From Bombyx mori (Eukaryota; Arthropoda; Insecta; Lepidoptera; Bombycidae): 64,000 nt of DNA. Numbering within the stretch: position 1 is the first letter of the stretch; the number at the start of each line of letters is the position of its first letter. Positions 1-11,034 of the stretch are shown piece by piece. The notes beneath the pieces are model-generated. The model saw only the letters and a program-made list of their open reading frames with translations, did not search any database and was not told where the DNA came from. The position numbers and the translations under genes were made by a program. The stretch is taken from contig NC_085133.1 of assembly GCF_030269925.1 (NCBI RefSeq), positions 2,748,001 to 2,812,000 on the forward strand. The letters run 5' to 3'.

Positions 1-2547
1 TCGCAAGTTTATTCAAATTTCGAACACAAAAAAAAATCCTCGTCGAAATTAATTGACTAGAACCGAACTAACCAAAAACTAATTTAAATTTTTCGAATGC
101 GGATAGAAGAAGTTCCCACAAAATTCAGAAGGCGAACGAATGTGCGCGCGTACGTCAGCGCCTCCCATTGGCTAGACGAAACGTGGAAAAACACGTGAAC
201 GACTCTCGTTTTTTTTTTTTCTGTTCAATTTTTTTCTTGCCGTACGTTTACGTTTCGCTATGCGAGGCCCGTGATTGGCCGCCGCGCGAACCGCCCGTGG
301 CCATTGGCCGGTTTTTTTTCCTACTCTTTTCACGTATACGGCGTGTCGTATTTTTTCACGTGAAAACTCCGACCAATAGTGTCGTGCGACGTTCTAATTG
401 TAAAAGTCGTTTAACTAGATTTTTTAGCGTTCCACTCGCTCGATTTCTTAGAAGGCGATGTATGTATTGATTCGGCGTTAGTTACGCGATGTGTGTATTG
501 TATGACTTCTAACGTAATCGAGTCTAAATAAATCGGTTTTGTGACGTAAGCAATATAGTAGTTGAAAACGTTTTATTTTTGGAATTGTTGTAAAAACTAA
601 ATTATTAATAATAGTTTTTTTCTATTTTTTTCTTAAATTTGTTATTTAAAAACTTCTTAGTCAATGAGCGTAAAACTCGCTTGATGATAAGCGGATACTA
701 CAGAAGAAGAAAACTTTAAAGTTGCTTTAACGTCCCCTTTTCAAATTTAGAATACGTGACGACATTGAAATATAAATTGCCACAATATAATTATTGATAA
801 TAATATACCTATTTGAGAAGGTAAATCCTTCATTTAATAGTTCCGTTTGATACAGTAAATTCTGATTCTTATTTCGAATGAATACAAGCGTTCCACTTAA
901 CGGTCGGAATCATAAACGTTAAGACTTAAGACTCGAATATCATTCGATGGAGACGGACGCCGTTTAAATTTGGAATGTCTGGTTCCCGCGTTCCGCGTGT
1001 TCCGAACGCGTTGTAATCGATGTTTCTAGAATGCTTTTAATTCGACTTCGCGTTTTTAGATTCAGTTATAACCTGTATTGGTGGGTACTGTTTCAAATTG
1101 GCGGGCTTTTTGAGAATTTGATGATAACCCGTAACCGGCAACAAAACGGAATTTCTTAATCAGCTGATCGGTACCTCTAAAAAAATACTTCCGAAGTGGA
1201 TTTTCGAAATTTTAGTGGAGTTATAAGTATCTACACTGATACGTAACTACATAAATATAATTTAAATAGGTGATGTTAATTTTTCGAAGCGGTCTGTGTT
1301 TTGTTTAACTAGCTTCAATTAATTTTACCTCTATTTATTAATCATATCACCTATCAACGTAATTTTACCGATTTCAAAACTTCCGATTAACTTGAATACC
1401 TAATTTGATATATTGATTGATTTGATATACCTAAACATTTTATTTTCTTGGCCACATAGTCTCACTCAATAGAATGAAAAAAAAAACATTATTTAAATTT
1501 CGACTTGCTATTAAAATTTAAGTGATTCGATTTTTAAAGTTTCAATAAAAGATAAATTTAAATGTCATAACTTAAATATGTATCAAAGGAATTTTAGTCT
1601 TATGATATCAATGATTATGGTCGAATTACGAATACGATTGTCGAAGATAAGTTTTGTAATTAACAATTTTTTTGTCTTCTCTGCTTTGCCGGGTCTTTAC
1701 ACCGATGAAAAAGTAAAAAAATAAATATCGACTTGCTATTAAAATGTAATTCTATTTTTAAAAATTCAATAAAGGAAAAATTCAAATGTAACATATCAAA
1801 GGAATTTAAGTCTTTAGGTATCAAATATTACGGTCGAATTTCGAATACAGTTGTCGAAGACGCGTTCTGAATTCAAATATTTGGTTGTGTTCTTTTTATT
1901 ACCGGATCGCTTAACCCGTAATATTGTTTTGTACAGCTGTTTGCTAGCGAAGGTTTTTGTGATAGTGCCATAAAGCCAAGCGCCTGGAGATTAAAAAAAA
2001 ATCGATGTTTTCCCGAATAATTATCGATAATCAAGATTTATGTTTGTTCTCAACGCATTCTGCGGCCATTCGTTAGTATACAGCAGCGGTCGGGGAACTT
2101 TTTTAATTATTACCCCAAAATATTTTTGTGTAAGTTGGCGGAGCAAAAAAAAAAACAAATCGCTTCTTTTTAGTATCTTTCATATTATAGCCCCCATGAT
2201 AATTTTGAAAAGAAAAAAATAACTAAAAATTTAACCATTCTAAAGAAGTTTCACTTTTATATTTTTTTTTGTACTCACAAAAGTTTCATTTTTACCCCCT
2301 AAAATTTCATTTTATCCCATTTGGAGTAATTTACCCCGGCTCCCAGACCGCTGGTATAAAGGGTAAAAGGTTCTGCCATAATACGATTTTTGTATGACAG
2401 AATTACGCGCGATTAACTTCAAATTAGCGATTTTTTTTAATTTTTTTTCGATGTTCATTTTAATTTATGTCTTATTCGTTTAAATATTAAATTCATTTTT
2501 AAATGCACTCTGTGAACTGACAAGCAAAAATTGTTCACTCAGCTGAC
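1..2547 (-). other. Start of the intron after the zinc-finger exon (repeat-poor)
   Basis: This stretch follows the donor site at 2547 on the minus strand, so it is the beginning of the next intron. It is A+T rich and has almost no recognisable transposon, unlike the DNA above 2.8 kb. I searched the minus strand for a following zinc-finger exon (a HTGERPYKC-type linker) and did not see one, so the rest of the finger array should lie below position 1. Short open frames here are rich in Phe, Lys and Asn and show no domain. Confidence 0.55.
150..380. promoter_or_regulatory. Cluster of CCAAT, CACGTG and CRE-like motifs
   Basis: Within 230 bases there are three ATTGG motifs (167-171, 274-278, 303-307), one CCAAT (373-377), two CACGTG E-boxes (192-197 and 357-362) and a CRE-like TACGTCAG (151-158). 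CpG content is locally raised (GTGCGCGCG near 142, GGCCGCCGCGCG near 277). Such clustering is typical of promoters or enhancers bound by NF-Y and bHLH factors. No transcript can be tied to it. An ORF across it (168-470) is low complexity and not convincing. Confidence 0.3.
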
Positions 2548-2779
2548 CTGTATGGAGCCTCGTGTGCTGCTGGACGTGACTCAGCTGCTTGAATCTCCTG
2601 TCGCAGTAGGAGCACTTGTACGGCTTCTCGCCCGTGTGGACCCTGATGTGCTGGACCAGCTGGTGGTTCGAGCTGAACGACTTGAGGCACTGCTGGCACT
2701 GATGGGGCTTCACCTCGCCCCCCAGACCCCGCTGGAGCTCCCGGGCGTGCATCTGCATGGCGCTTTTGTGCATGAATAT
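2548..2779 (-). CDS. rn/sqz: Exon with two C2H2 zinc fingers, Squeeze/Rotund (LIN-29 group) transcription factor
   Basis: This internal exon encodes about 77 residues. It opens with IFMHKSAMQMHARELQRG and then has two complete C2H2 fingers, HQCQQC...HQLVQHIRVH and YKCSYC...HVQQHTRLH, joined by the canonical linker TGEKPYK. The wording of the fingers matches my memory of Drosophila Squeeze and Rotund, which are sequence-specific nuclear regulators of neuronal identity and of limb or eye patterning. On the minus strand the acceptor is TTTCCTCCGCAG before ATA (phase 0). The donor is ACAG|GTCAGC, leaving phase 1 after HT(G). Reading past the donor gives unrelated residues and a stop. The family has further fingers, so this copy is partial because of the window edge. 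Squeeze and Rotund have near-identical fingers, so the choice between them is open. The plus-strand ORF over the same bases is an antisense shadow. Confidence 0.92.
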
Positions 2780-3103
2780 CTGCGGAGGAAAATTAATTTG
2801 ATACTTTTGTGATTTTGATACTTTTTTTTTGTTTATGGAAGATGAGTTCATGGTGGTCGGCGGTAAGCGGTGCTCGTAATAAAACCGCCTAGATATAGAC
2901 TAGATTGAAATCTCGATTACATTGGAGTAATAATGCCTATCTTAATAATCTTTAGAATCAGGCATTGCACTCTCTCTACCTGATTTCAATATTTAACAAA
3001 CAGTAATTTATCGTATGTGATTGTTTAAAGAAATCACCATCATCACTTCTTAGCGCGAATAAAAACAATTTATGAGAAGCACCATTTCATAGCTTTCAAA
3101 GTG

Positions 3104-3335
3104 TCGTTTTTATTTTATTGCTTACATGGGTGGACGAGCTCACAGCCCACCTGCTGTTAAGTGGTTACTGGAGCCCATAAACATCTACGACGTAAATGCG
3201 CCACCCACCTTGAGATATAAGTTCTAAGGTATAGTTACAACGGCTGCCCCACCCTTCAAGCCGAAACGCATTACTGCTTCACGGCAGAAATAGGCACCTA
3301 CCCCCGCGGACTCACAAGAGGTCCTATCACCAGTA
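3104..3335 (-). mobile_element. Family A short retroelement copy
   Basis: Nearly full unit. Its A-rich 3' tail is at the low end (TTTTTATTTTATTGC on the plus strand), followed by the motif GGACGAGCTCACAGCCCACC and ending near CACCAGTAA. A small deletion removes part of the 5' block. Confidence 0.8.
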
Positions 3336-3647
3336 AAAAGTTAGTTTATGGAGTATGAGTTCATGGTGGTTAGCGGAGACCGAAATTCGTAATAAAACCG
3401 CCTAAATATAGGTTGAAATCTCGTTTACTTTGGAGTTATAATGCCTATCTTAGTAATCATTAGAATCAGGCATTGCACTCTCTCTACCCGATTTCAATAC
3501 TTAACAAACATAGTAATTTATCGTATGTGATTGCTTAAAGAAATCACCACGATCACTTCTTGGCGCAAAACATTAAAGCACTATTTTATAACTTTCAAAG
3601 CGTCATGGATCTACTGTCTCTATATTTGACTTTAGACTTGGAAAGTT

Positions 3648-3897
3648 TTTTTTATTTTTTTATTGCTTAGATGAGTGGACGAGCTCACAGCCCACCTGGT
3701 GTTAAGTGGTAACTGGAGCCCATAGACATCTACAACGTAAATGCGCCACGCACCTTGAGATATAAGTTCTAAGGTCTCAGTATAGTTACAACGGCTGCCC
3801 CACCCTTCAAACCGAAACGCATTACTGCTTCACGGCTGAAATAGGCAGGGAGGTGGTACCTACTCGTGCGGACTCACAAGAGGTCCTACCACCAGTA
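3648..3897 (-). mobile_element. Family A short retroelement copy
   Basis: Complete unit, very similar to the copy 550 bases away. At the 5' side it continues into ACCAGTAATTACGCAATTT, the junction sequence also present in the longer S3/A composite elements. Confidence 0.85.
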
Positions 3898-4191
3898 ATT
3901 ACGCAATTTATAAAATATCGATAAAGGGCTAGTTTTTGTCCTGGACAATGAAAATCGATTAACTATTAGTCTTGTTGTAATATTTAAATACCGAATTAGA
4001 CAGAGAGCGTACTATGTTTTATTAAATGTTATCTATAAAAATTAATTCATTACATATTTAGAATGGTATTCAAGTGATTTTGTGGTAGCTTTATTTTTGG
4101 GTCGACCAGCCGTCCTGCATAATTGTACTTGTGGATTCTTGTTTTAAAGTCTATAATTGCCGTTCACTAAGTTTTGAGGTTATAGGTGATG

Positions 4192-4420
4192 ATTGACTCG
4201 ATGGTGCAGTGGTCAGCGGCCCTGACTGTTGCGCCAAGGGTCGTGGGTTCGATTCCCACATCGGGCATCGGGTGATGAACATTTTTGCTTGTTCTTTGTC
4301 TGGGTGCTTATTATGTGTTTTTATTTAAAACAAAAAAGTTTATAAGTATATATGTCAGTCTCTGATGCCCACAGGGAATCCTAAATAGGAGACGGATGAC
4401 TGGGTGTGTTTTGTTCAAAA
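4192..4420 (+). mobile_element. tRNA-headed SINE, family S2
   Basis: The 5' part looks like a tRNA gene, with an A-box-like segment (GGTGCAGTGGTCAGCGG) and a B-box (GGGTTCGATTCCCA). It continues into a non-tRNA body that includes CTCTGATGCCCACAGGGAAT and an A-rich end. The acceptor stem does not pair, so it is a SINE and not a functional tRNA. Confidence 0.7.
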
Positions 4421-4599
4421 AAAAAAAAGCATAGGCATCTGTGGTTTTCTGTTGTAATTACTACAGAGGATTTAAAAAAAAAAAAAGTTTGTTTGGCAAC
4501 AGCGCTTGCAAGGCCTATGTTTAATAAATACAAAAAAAAACGCAATTAAAAAGTCCTAAATAACAAAAAAAAATTATAAGTTTTTTTGTTCAAAATAGT

Positions 4600-4842
4600 T
4601 ATTGGTTAGATTGGTGAACGATCTCACGGACAACCTGATGTTATGTGGTTATCGGAGCCCATAGACTTGTACAACGTAAATTCCGCCACCTACCTCGAGA
4701 CGTGAGTTCTGAGGTGTCATTTTTACAATACAACGGCTGCCCCACCCTTCAAACCGAAACGCATAACTGATTCACGGCAGATATGGGTGGGGTGGTGGTA
4801 CCTACCCGTGTGGACTCACAAGAGGTTCTACCACCAGTAATT
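4600..4842 (-). mobile_element. Family A short retroelement copy, diverged
   Basis: Full-length but more mutated than its neighbours (GGTGAACGATCTCACGG for the usual GGTGGACGAGCTCACAG). At its 5' side it carries the extension ACGCAAATTATAATTTTCCAGGTTTGATT, the end of the S3 body. Confidence 0.75.
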
Positions 4843-5647
4843 ACGCAAATTATAATTTTCCAGGTTTGATTTTTATTACACAATGTTATTCCTTAACCAT
4901 GCCTATACAGTGCTATTATTTATCACAATATATTTATTTACGGGCGCTGATATATGCTATATGCGCCATCAGCTCATCATCTAGAGGATCAAATTTAGGG
5001 CCTAATCAAAAAACTATATTTTATTAATTTTGAAATTTAAAAAAGCTTTTTAAACATCCTATCTGCTTGATTTTACTATATCGATATTTGATCGTATTTT
5101 ACGTAAAATAATTCTATATGATCGGTTCCAAGAAGTCAAATCAAAATATATTAATCAATTAAGGCAATGAGGCACGACGCGCGCGTTACTAAAGCAAGAA
5201 GAAAAATAAATTTAAGTTTCCTTAAACTTGTTTAGTGTATTTACCGAACAAAAACGTTATAACTTACACAAAATAATACACAAATATGGCTATAAATAAT
5301 TTTCGGAGCGGTATAATTCGACCTTATCTAAGCTGTGTTTTCGAAGCAATGCGTTAAACCCAGGCAAAATTATAGGCCGGATCGCGCGAAACCTAACACC
5401 GCTTATACACAACATAAACTACACTGTGTACGATTTATACACAGTTCGAGCAATATTATACACAGTTCGAATGAATTACTGTTAAACATTTTTTTTGTAA
5501 TTAAGTTAGATTTGGTTTTTTTTTCATTTAACTAAACTATCGTGTCTATTATATTTAAGTGACAGTTTGATCTTAACAATTTTAACACCGTATTAAAGTA
5601 AATACTGTATAATCTGACAGCGCGAAGCAAATTATGTATTACCGTAA

Positions 5648-5958
5648 TCTATCTATTCTATTTATATATATATATAAAAATGAATTGCTGTTCGTTAGTC
5701 TCGCTAAAACTCGAGAACCGCTGGACCGATTTGGCTAATTTTGGTCTTGAATTATTTGTGGTAGTCCAGAGAAGGTTTAAAAGGTAGATAAATATGAAAA
5801 TGCTCGGAATTAAATAAAAATAACAATTTTGTTTTTCCTTTGATGTGTACCCCGACGGATTCCTTTTGTTTATTTTATGCAAAAGCCTTTATTTTATGCA
5901 AAAATTTAGGTATTTTATTTATCGATTGAGGCACTACGAAGTCTGCCGGGTCAGCTAG
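5648..5958 (+). mobile_element. Helitron-like element, family H3
   Basis: It starts at TCTATC, carries the family body (ATTGCTGTTCGTTAGTCTCG, then AGGTTTAAAAGGTAGAT) and ends GGGTCAGCTAG followed by T. TC...CTAG ends are the Helitron hallmark. It is about 0.3 kb and codes for nothing, so it is non-autonomous. Confidence 0.65.
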
Positions 5959-6130
5959 TTGTTCATATTAATTATCGCAATTTTTTGTTACACGATTTTA
6001 TGATTAGTTTAATAATTCAGAAGGAAAACGGATACTTATACCGATAGAGAAGCAGTCGACGAGACAGATTATTATAATACAACGTGCAGATAAGTGAAGA
6101 TGTTTAAAACACCAAACTCAAACAACCGTT

Positions 6131-6325
6131 GGTCCAAGCCCACTGAGTTTCTCGCCGGATTTTCTCAGTGGGTCGCGGTTTTGGTGTTAGATTCTGAGAA
6201 GCACTGCTCTAGCTAGGGCTAGTGTTAGCAATTCTCTCAGATTGAGCCCGTGAACTTACCTATCCGTGAGTAGTTGGAATAGCCCATTAGGCTAGCGATA
6301 AAGTACAGGAAAAAGCTAATCCAAG
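6131..6325 (+). mobile_element. Bm1-type SINE copy
   Basis: It begins GCCCACTGAGTTTCTCGCCG and ends in an A-rich tail after a diverged copy of the usual GCATAGGTAGG terminus. The middle shows the Bm1 core (AGCACTGCTCTAGCTAGGGC). Several substitutions indicate an older copy. Confidence 0.75.
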
Positions 6326-6410
6326 CCCTGCCAAACCCGTCAGCACGTATACTTAACTCTAGTTCTAAAAACCACAGCCGATCTTAAATATATACGTCCC
6401 TTTAATACTA

Positions 6411-6829
6411 TCTATATATTAATACGTGAAGCAAAAACTTTGTATCCCTTTTTTCGAAAATTGTGCGGACGGAGGAGTATGAAATTTTCCACACTTATAG
6501 AGAATATAGAGAAGAAGTGCACAATGCTAATATTTTAAAATAATTCATAAAAGATACATTAAATCAATAAATAAAACATTACACACACTACATACCACGT
6601 ATTTGACGCACACACGCATGCATATTGCATACTATTCATTGTCAAACTTTTGTTCTTGATGTCTGTTGTCAAATTGAGACTAAATATTGTTTGTCTTTGT
6701 TAATATTTTTTATAGTGTAGTCTTGGCGAAATTTCTGATTATAGAAGTATAAAATACAATCTAATAATAGTGTACAAACTTACAATTCCAATTAATTATA
6801 GTCGAATTTCGACTACTGCGGGACTCTAG
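6411..6829 (+). mobile_element. Helitron-like element, family H1, full length
   Basis: The 5' end is TCTATATATTAATACGTGAA. The 3' end carries a palindrome, TAGTCGAATTTCGACTA, then CTGCGGGACTCTAG. The palindrome just before CTAG fits the Helitron 3' hairpin. No ORF. Another Helitron begins at the very next base. Confidence 0.75.
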
Positions 6830-7024
6830 TCTATACTAATATATAAATCTACAGTGGTTTTTACGGATGTTCCTTTATAACTACTGAACCGTGCATTCGA
6901 TTGACTTGAAACTTGGTATCCATGTAGAAAATACATGTACTTAATGGATAGGCTAATATTTATATGAGTGTTGGACTCCATAATAATAATAACAATAAAT
7001 AATAATGTTAATTTTAAATGCTAG
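6830..7024 (+). mobile_element. Helitron-like element, family H4, lacking its 3' hairpin
   Basis: It starts TCTATACTAATATATAAATC and ends AATTTTAAATGCTAG, followed by T. The inverted copy at 42711-42922 has an extra GC-rich segment (CGCAGCGAAGCGGGCGAG) before CTAG that is missing here. Body motif: CTTGAAACTTGGTATCCATG. Confidence 0.65.
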
Positions 7025-7354
7025 TACTGTATAAAATAGGCGCTATTCGTTCAACACTAAAATCAATTCTTATAAACAACGATAGATAACGGGAAGTTTT
7101 TATTATAAAATAACGTGTGTATCCTAAGCTCTGACCGTGCTTTGTCTCGTTCGATCGCGTACAAAGCTGCCCGTGAGCGAAAAGGACAAAACATCGAACT
7201 TATAAATATACATTAGTTAATAAGGTCGTTATAAGCAATGTTTATGAACAAGGACGTTGTGTTGTTTCTGGTTTACGTTCATTTATATGTATTTTTATTT
7301 AAACAGTTTGAGACCTGTGATTTTATCAGTTACTTTCTGGAAGAGTTTCTGATG

Positions 7355-7555
7355 TGTCCTGCCCACTGAGTTTCACGCCGGATCTTCTCAATGGGTCGCG
7401 TTTCCGATCCGGCGGTAGATTCTGCGAAGCACCGCTCTTGCTATGGCCAGTGTTAGCAACACTCCGGTTTGAGCCCCGTGAGCTCACCTACACGTTAGGG
7501 TGAAGCTGAAATAGCCTCTCAAGGCTATTAGCATAGGTAGGAAAGAAAAAGATGA
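7355..7555 (+). mobile_element. Bm1-type SINE copy, well preserved
   Basis: Close to the consensus throughout: TCCGATCCGGCGGTAGATTC, GCTCTTGCTATGGCCAGTGT, CACTCCGGTTTGAGCCCCGT, and a terminal TAGGTAGGAAAG tail. Only the A-tailed half of the long Bm1 form is present. Confidence 0.85.
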
Positions 7556-7815
7556 GTCCTTGAAGCTGGTATCAGTTTTGTTTTGCGCTGAAGGCAGAGG
7601 CAGAGATACTGCTTGTCTGATAGTGAGCTGTGACTGTGATGTTTTTTGACTATTCCAGTGATATAGCTGCTTAGGACGTATGTAAGGATTATTCCCATGC
7701 TTGATCCAATGAAGTATGTTTGCTTTGTGACAAATGCTTAGGTATAGGTCAATAAGCTCTATGCGTAATTTCTTTACCCTACCTAATAGTTTGGCTAAGG
7801 GGCTATTTCAACTAC
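7484..7815 (-). other. Uncharacterised open frame between two inverted Bm1 copies
   Basis: The minus strand is open from a TGA near 7815 to a TGA near 7482. The unique part (about 7556-7794) reads GRVKKLRIELIDLYLSIC, then HWIKHGNNPYIRPKQLYHW. It has no stop over roughly 85 codons of non-SINE DNA and an ordinary amino-acid mix. It lacks an obvious start and recognised domain. It could be a decayed transposon ORF, an unrecognised exon or chance. Confidence 0.25.
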
Positions 7816-7945
7816 TTTTCGTCTGGAAGGTGAGCTAATAGGCTCAACCTGAGCGAAATTGCTAACACTAGCCTAGCAAGAGCAGTGCTTCACTGAATCT
7901 ACCACCGGGTCGGAATCACGATTCACTGAGATAGTGCGTAACAAT
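7795..7945 (-). mobile_element. Bm1-type SINE copy, 5'-truncated and diverged
   Basis: Minus-sense copy recognised by GCTATTTCAACTACTTTTCG, GCTCAACCTGAGCGAAATTG and AGCAAGAGCAGTGCTTC. It stops at CACTGAGATAG, so part of the 5' region is missing. Confidence 0.7.
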
Positions 7946-8057
7946 TTACTTCTGCTTACTCTCATCCCTCCTTACATCTTGTAGAGTTGTCACTTCAATG
8001 TTTTTACCCGTGTGCAATTTAGAGTATCGCCTATTTTCTTACTATTGCAAAGACCGT

Positions 8058-8130
8058 AGAAATGTAGAACGAGCTCATAGTCTGGTTTTCAGTTGTCACT
8101 GAAGTCCGTGGGCATCACTTCGTGAATGCC
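8058..8130 (-). mobile_element. Relic of a family A retroelement
   Basis: Only a degraded 3' part remains (GAACGAGCTCATAGTCTGG...CACTGAAGTCCGTGGGCATC). An old insertion. Confidence 0.4.
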
Positions 8131-8719
8131 GTATTTGTATTCTAAGTATTACTTGCCGTATTTGTATTAGTAAACTAGTAAATTGGATGTCTTGCCCTTT
8201 AATCCATGATGACTTCGACCACTGGTCTCAAATTCGACGATTTTGACGACAGTTATGCGACGCTGGCTACGGAATTAGATGACCGAACACTAGATAGGCC
8301 TTGAACTCTTCAAATCTATAGCAATAAAAATATACACGAGGTCACCCACTTTACAGTTTTATCAATATCCTGTAGCCATGTTTCTAAATTGTTCTAATCT
8401 AGTAATAATCTACTGGTATATACGTATTATATGTATATAAGCCCTTCGGTAGAGCGCTCGCAAAGAAACGACTCGAAACACGCAACCGTACAGTGGCGGC
8501 CACGAAAATAGGTTAAGTTTTCGAAGTGAATAAATCGGAACATGTTTTTAGTTAGACGAAATATTATTTTTATCACAAGACGAAATGTAAGTGTTATTTA
8601 AGGCATTACAAAAAGATAAAAAACATTTTGTATTATACCAAAATAAAATATTATCTCAGTGTGGCGCTTATTCGATTTAATCGATCTCCTCCAAAAAAAT
8701 ATATATATTTATACAAATA

Positions 8720-9014
8720 CTAGCTGACCCAGCAGATTTCGTAGTTCCTTAATCGATAAATAAAACACCTAAGCTTTTGTATGAATTAAACTTAAAACAA
8801 ACAAAAGGAATCCGTCGGACGGCGGACACATCAAAGGAAAAACAAAATTGTTATTTTTATTTAATTTTTTTAGGAACATTTTCATATTTATCTACCTTTT
8901 AAACCTTCTCTAGACTTCTACAAATAATTCAAGACCAAAATTAGCTAAATCGGTATAGCCGATCTCGAGTTTTAGCGAGACTAACGAACAGCAATTCATT
9001 TATATATATATAGA
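8720..9014 (-). mobile_element. Helitron-like element, family H3
   Basis: Inverted copy. CTAG at 8720 begins the reversed 3' end (CTAGCTGACCCAGCAGATTTC on the plus strand, one base longer than needed), and the TC end lies at 9014 after a short TA run. Non-coding. Confidence 0.65.
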
Positions 9015-9758
9015 TATACGAGTGAGGCGCGGTGTATCATAGTTTGAAAGTTTTAGGAACATCTTGACATTTCTTGCGCTGTTAATGTTTAAAACCGAAA
9101 TACTAGAACAAAGATAAGAAATACAAAAAAAAAACCACTATCTGTAATCTATCGTAGTTCGTCATTAATTCAATCGATGGAACAGGCCAACAGTTTTTAA
9201 AAGAGCTTTCTTGTTTGCCTATTGATATTTTAATTGGTTTTAAAATATATCCGGGATAGGGTTGCGCTTCGAGAAGCCAAATATTCTGAAGACTGTTACC
9301 TCTAATAGTAAATCCGAATTATGGTTCCACATCGTGGAGCACGCACACACACAGACACGCCGCGATCTAAGACAAAGTCTGCAAGGCAACTAAAGTAAAA
9401 CACAGGAAAAACGTTTTAATAAAACCAATAATAATTACATAAATCTAATTAAAAAAATTTGTATTAAAGTCAATTTATTTTTCAAATCGATTTCCTTGTT
9501 TTGAACGTACAATGTTTTGTTATTACCAGGATAATGTATTAAACGTATCATTTAATACAATTATCTATTGTTAATAATTAAAACGAATAGCTAATTAATA
9601 CATATATGTATTAAACAATTTGTTTAAAAAAAAGAATCATTTACAATATATGATTCGAATATTTTCTATGGGCATTATTTGCATCGTGATGAGTATGCCC
9701 TAACACTAAGTACTAGTTTCACTCATGTAGTCAACTAATAATATTCCCTGAATTAGTT

Positions 9759-9832
9759 CTCTCTCTCTCGCTCTCTCGCTCACCCTCTCTCTCACTCCCT
9801 TTCTCCCTCTCTCTCTATCTCTCGTTCTCTTT
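9759..9832 (+). repeat. CT-rich simple repeat
   Basis: Imperfect CT dinucleotide tract with CTCG, CCCT and TTCT interruptions. Confidence 0.9.
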
Positions 9833-10366
9833 TAGTACGTGTAAGTGTATGCTTTTAGCATCTACATCGTGTATTTAAGTAACAATTCCATCAAGATATC
9901 AGCATAATTTACTACTTATTTCTTAAAATAGCAGTCCCTTTTGGACGGATTACGATGAAAATCTGTAGGTTCCGTATACCTCAGACATGTTGAAGCAAAA
10001 GCGACATTATCGTAATCAACAGAATTAAAAAAAAAAAAAAAACTTTTTTCAATGTCCAGTTTTATTGTTCTGCAGTATAACCCTTTCACGCGTGTTAGAA
10101 AGTGGATCTACACGTCGCCGTCACGCAACTAAGAAATCGCGAAAGAATTTATGTTTCTTAAAATATCGAGGGGTCCCGGATTCTAAGCTCGGCTGTATAT
10201 AATTTAAGTTCCAAATGCATTTAGATTTTGTTTCTAGATGAAGACAAAACCACGTCTAAATAAACTACATTTAAGTGCTTCAAAATTCGGAAGGGCAAGC
10301 TTCGAAGTGATTTTTAGTTTAATATCCTGAAATGCAGATGAACTTTAAGTTCAGCTATCAAATATC

Positions 10367-10425
10367 AGTGATTGTCAAACTTTTTTCTACACTAGTATCG
10401 CGACGAAAAAAGTTTGACAATCACT
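10367..10425. repeat. Perfect 21-bp inverted repeat (hairpin)
   Basis: Arms AGTGATTGTCAAACTTTTTTC (10367-10387, one base over the quoted core) and its exact complement (10405-10425) flank a 17-base loop that contains CTAG. The outer bases AATATC and GATATT extend the stem with one bulge. Confidence 0.85.
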
Positions 10426-10526
10426 AGATATTGACGATTTCGAAATATTCACCTATAATCCAAAATATGCAAAATAAGATAAATAGAAAATTACAAAACT
10501 ACCAATTGTATCTTTTTATTTAAAAC

Positions 10527-10710
10527 TAGCTTTCAACCTGCAGCGTCTTCTGTTTGGACTACACTTAGCATCGCGCGAGCGGAGACCGTTACCCGCGTAG
10601 CCCGAAGTCCTTATATTTCTCCCCAGAGTTCAAACTATTTCCCATATCTAATTTCGACAAAATTGGTTCGATGGCTTAGGTGCGATACAGACGGACAGAT
10701 AGAGTCACTT
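10527..10710 (-). mobile_element. Possible Helitron 3' end of another family
   Basis: The stretch starts AAACTAGCTTTCAACCTGC and continues with CGCGCGAGCGGAGACCG, then GACAAAATTGGTTCGATGGC and GACGGACAGATAGAGTC. This resembles the 3' end of a lepidopteran Helitron or similar element read in reverse. There is only one copy in the window, so the boundaries are uncertain. Confidence 0.35.
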
Positions 10711-10796
10711 CGTATTAATATCTTGTTCTAACAGTATAAGGATAAATTCCAAAAATCGAAAAATAAGGATAAAATTCTTGCCACGATAGATTTTAA

Positions 10797-10965
10797 TGAA
10801 GGGCTCGGCGAGTAAATTAACCCGTAGACACAGTCCACTGAGTTTCTCGTCGAATCTTCTCAGTGGGTCGCGTTTCCGATCCGGTGGTAGATTCTGCGAA
10901 GCTACTGCTCTTGCTAAGGTTAGTGTTAGCAACATCGTCAGGTTAGAGCCCCGTGGGCTAATATC
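10797..10965 (+). mobile_element. Bm1-type SINE copy, 3'-truncated
   Basis: It contains part of the long-form 5' region (GGGCTCGGCGAGTAAATTAA) plus the core, but ends at AGCCCCGTGGGCTAAT without the A-tailed terminus. Confidence 0.75.
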
Positions 10966-11034
10966 ATAACAAAAATTTCAGCTATTTGAATCCGGTAAAT
11001 TTAATTGAAGTCTAATTCTTTTTCTCAATCGTGT

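Noticed and set aside
168..470. Plus-strand ORF of 100 codons near the window start
   Set aside because: Low-complexity Phe/Arg-rich, crosses T runs, no recognisable domain or upstream context.
2531..2812. Plus-strand ORF over the zinc-finger exon
   Set aside because: Antisense shadow of the C2H2 coding sequence.
4192..4275. Apparent tRNA gene
   Set aside because: The acceptor stem does not pair and it is followed by a SINE-type body and A-rich end.
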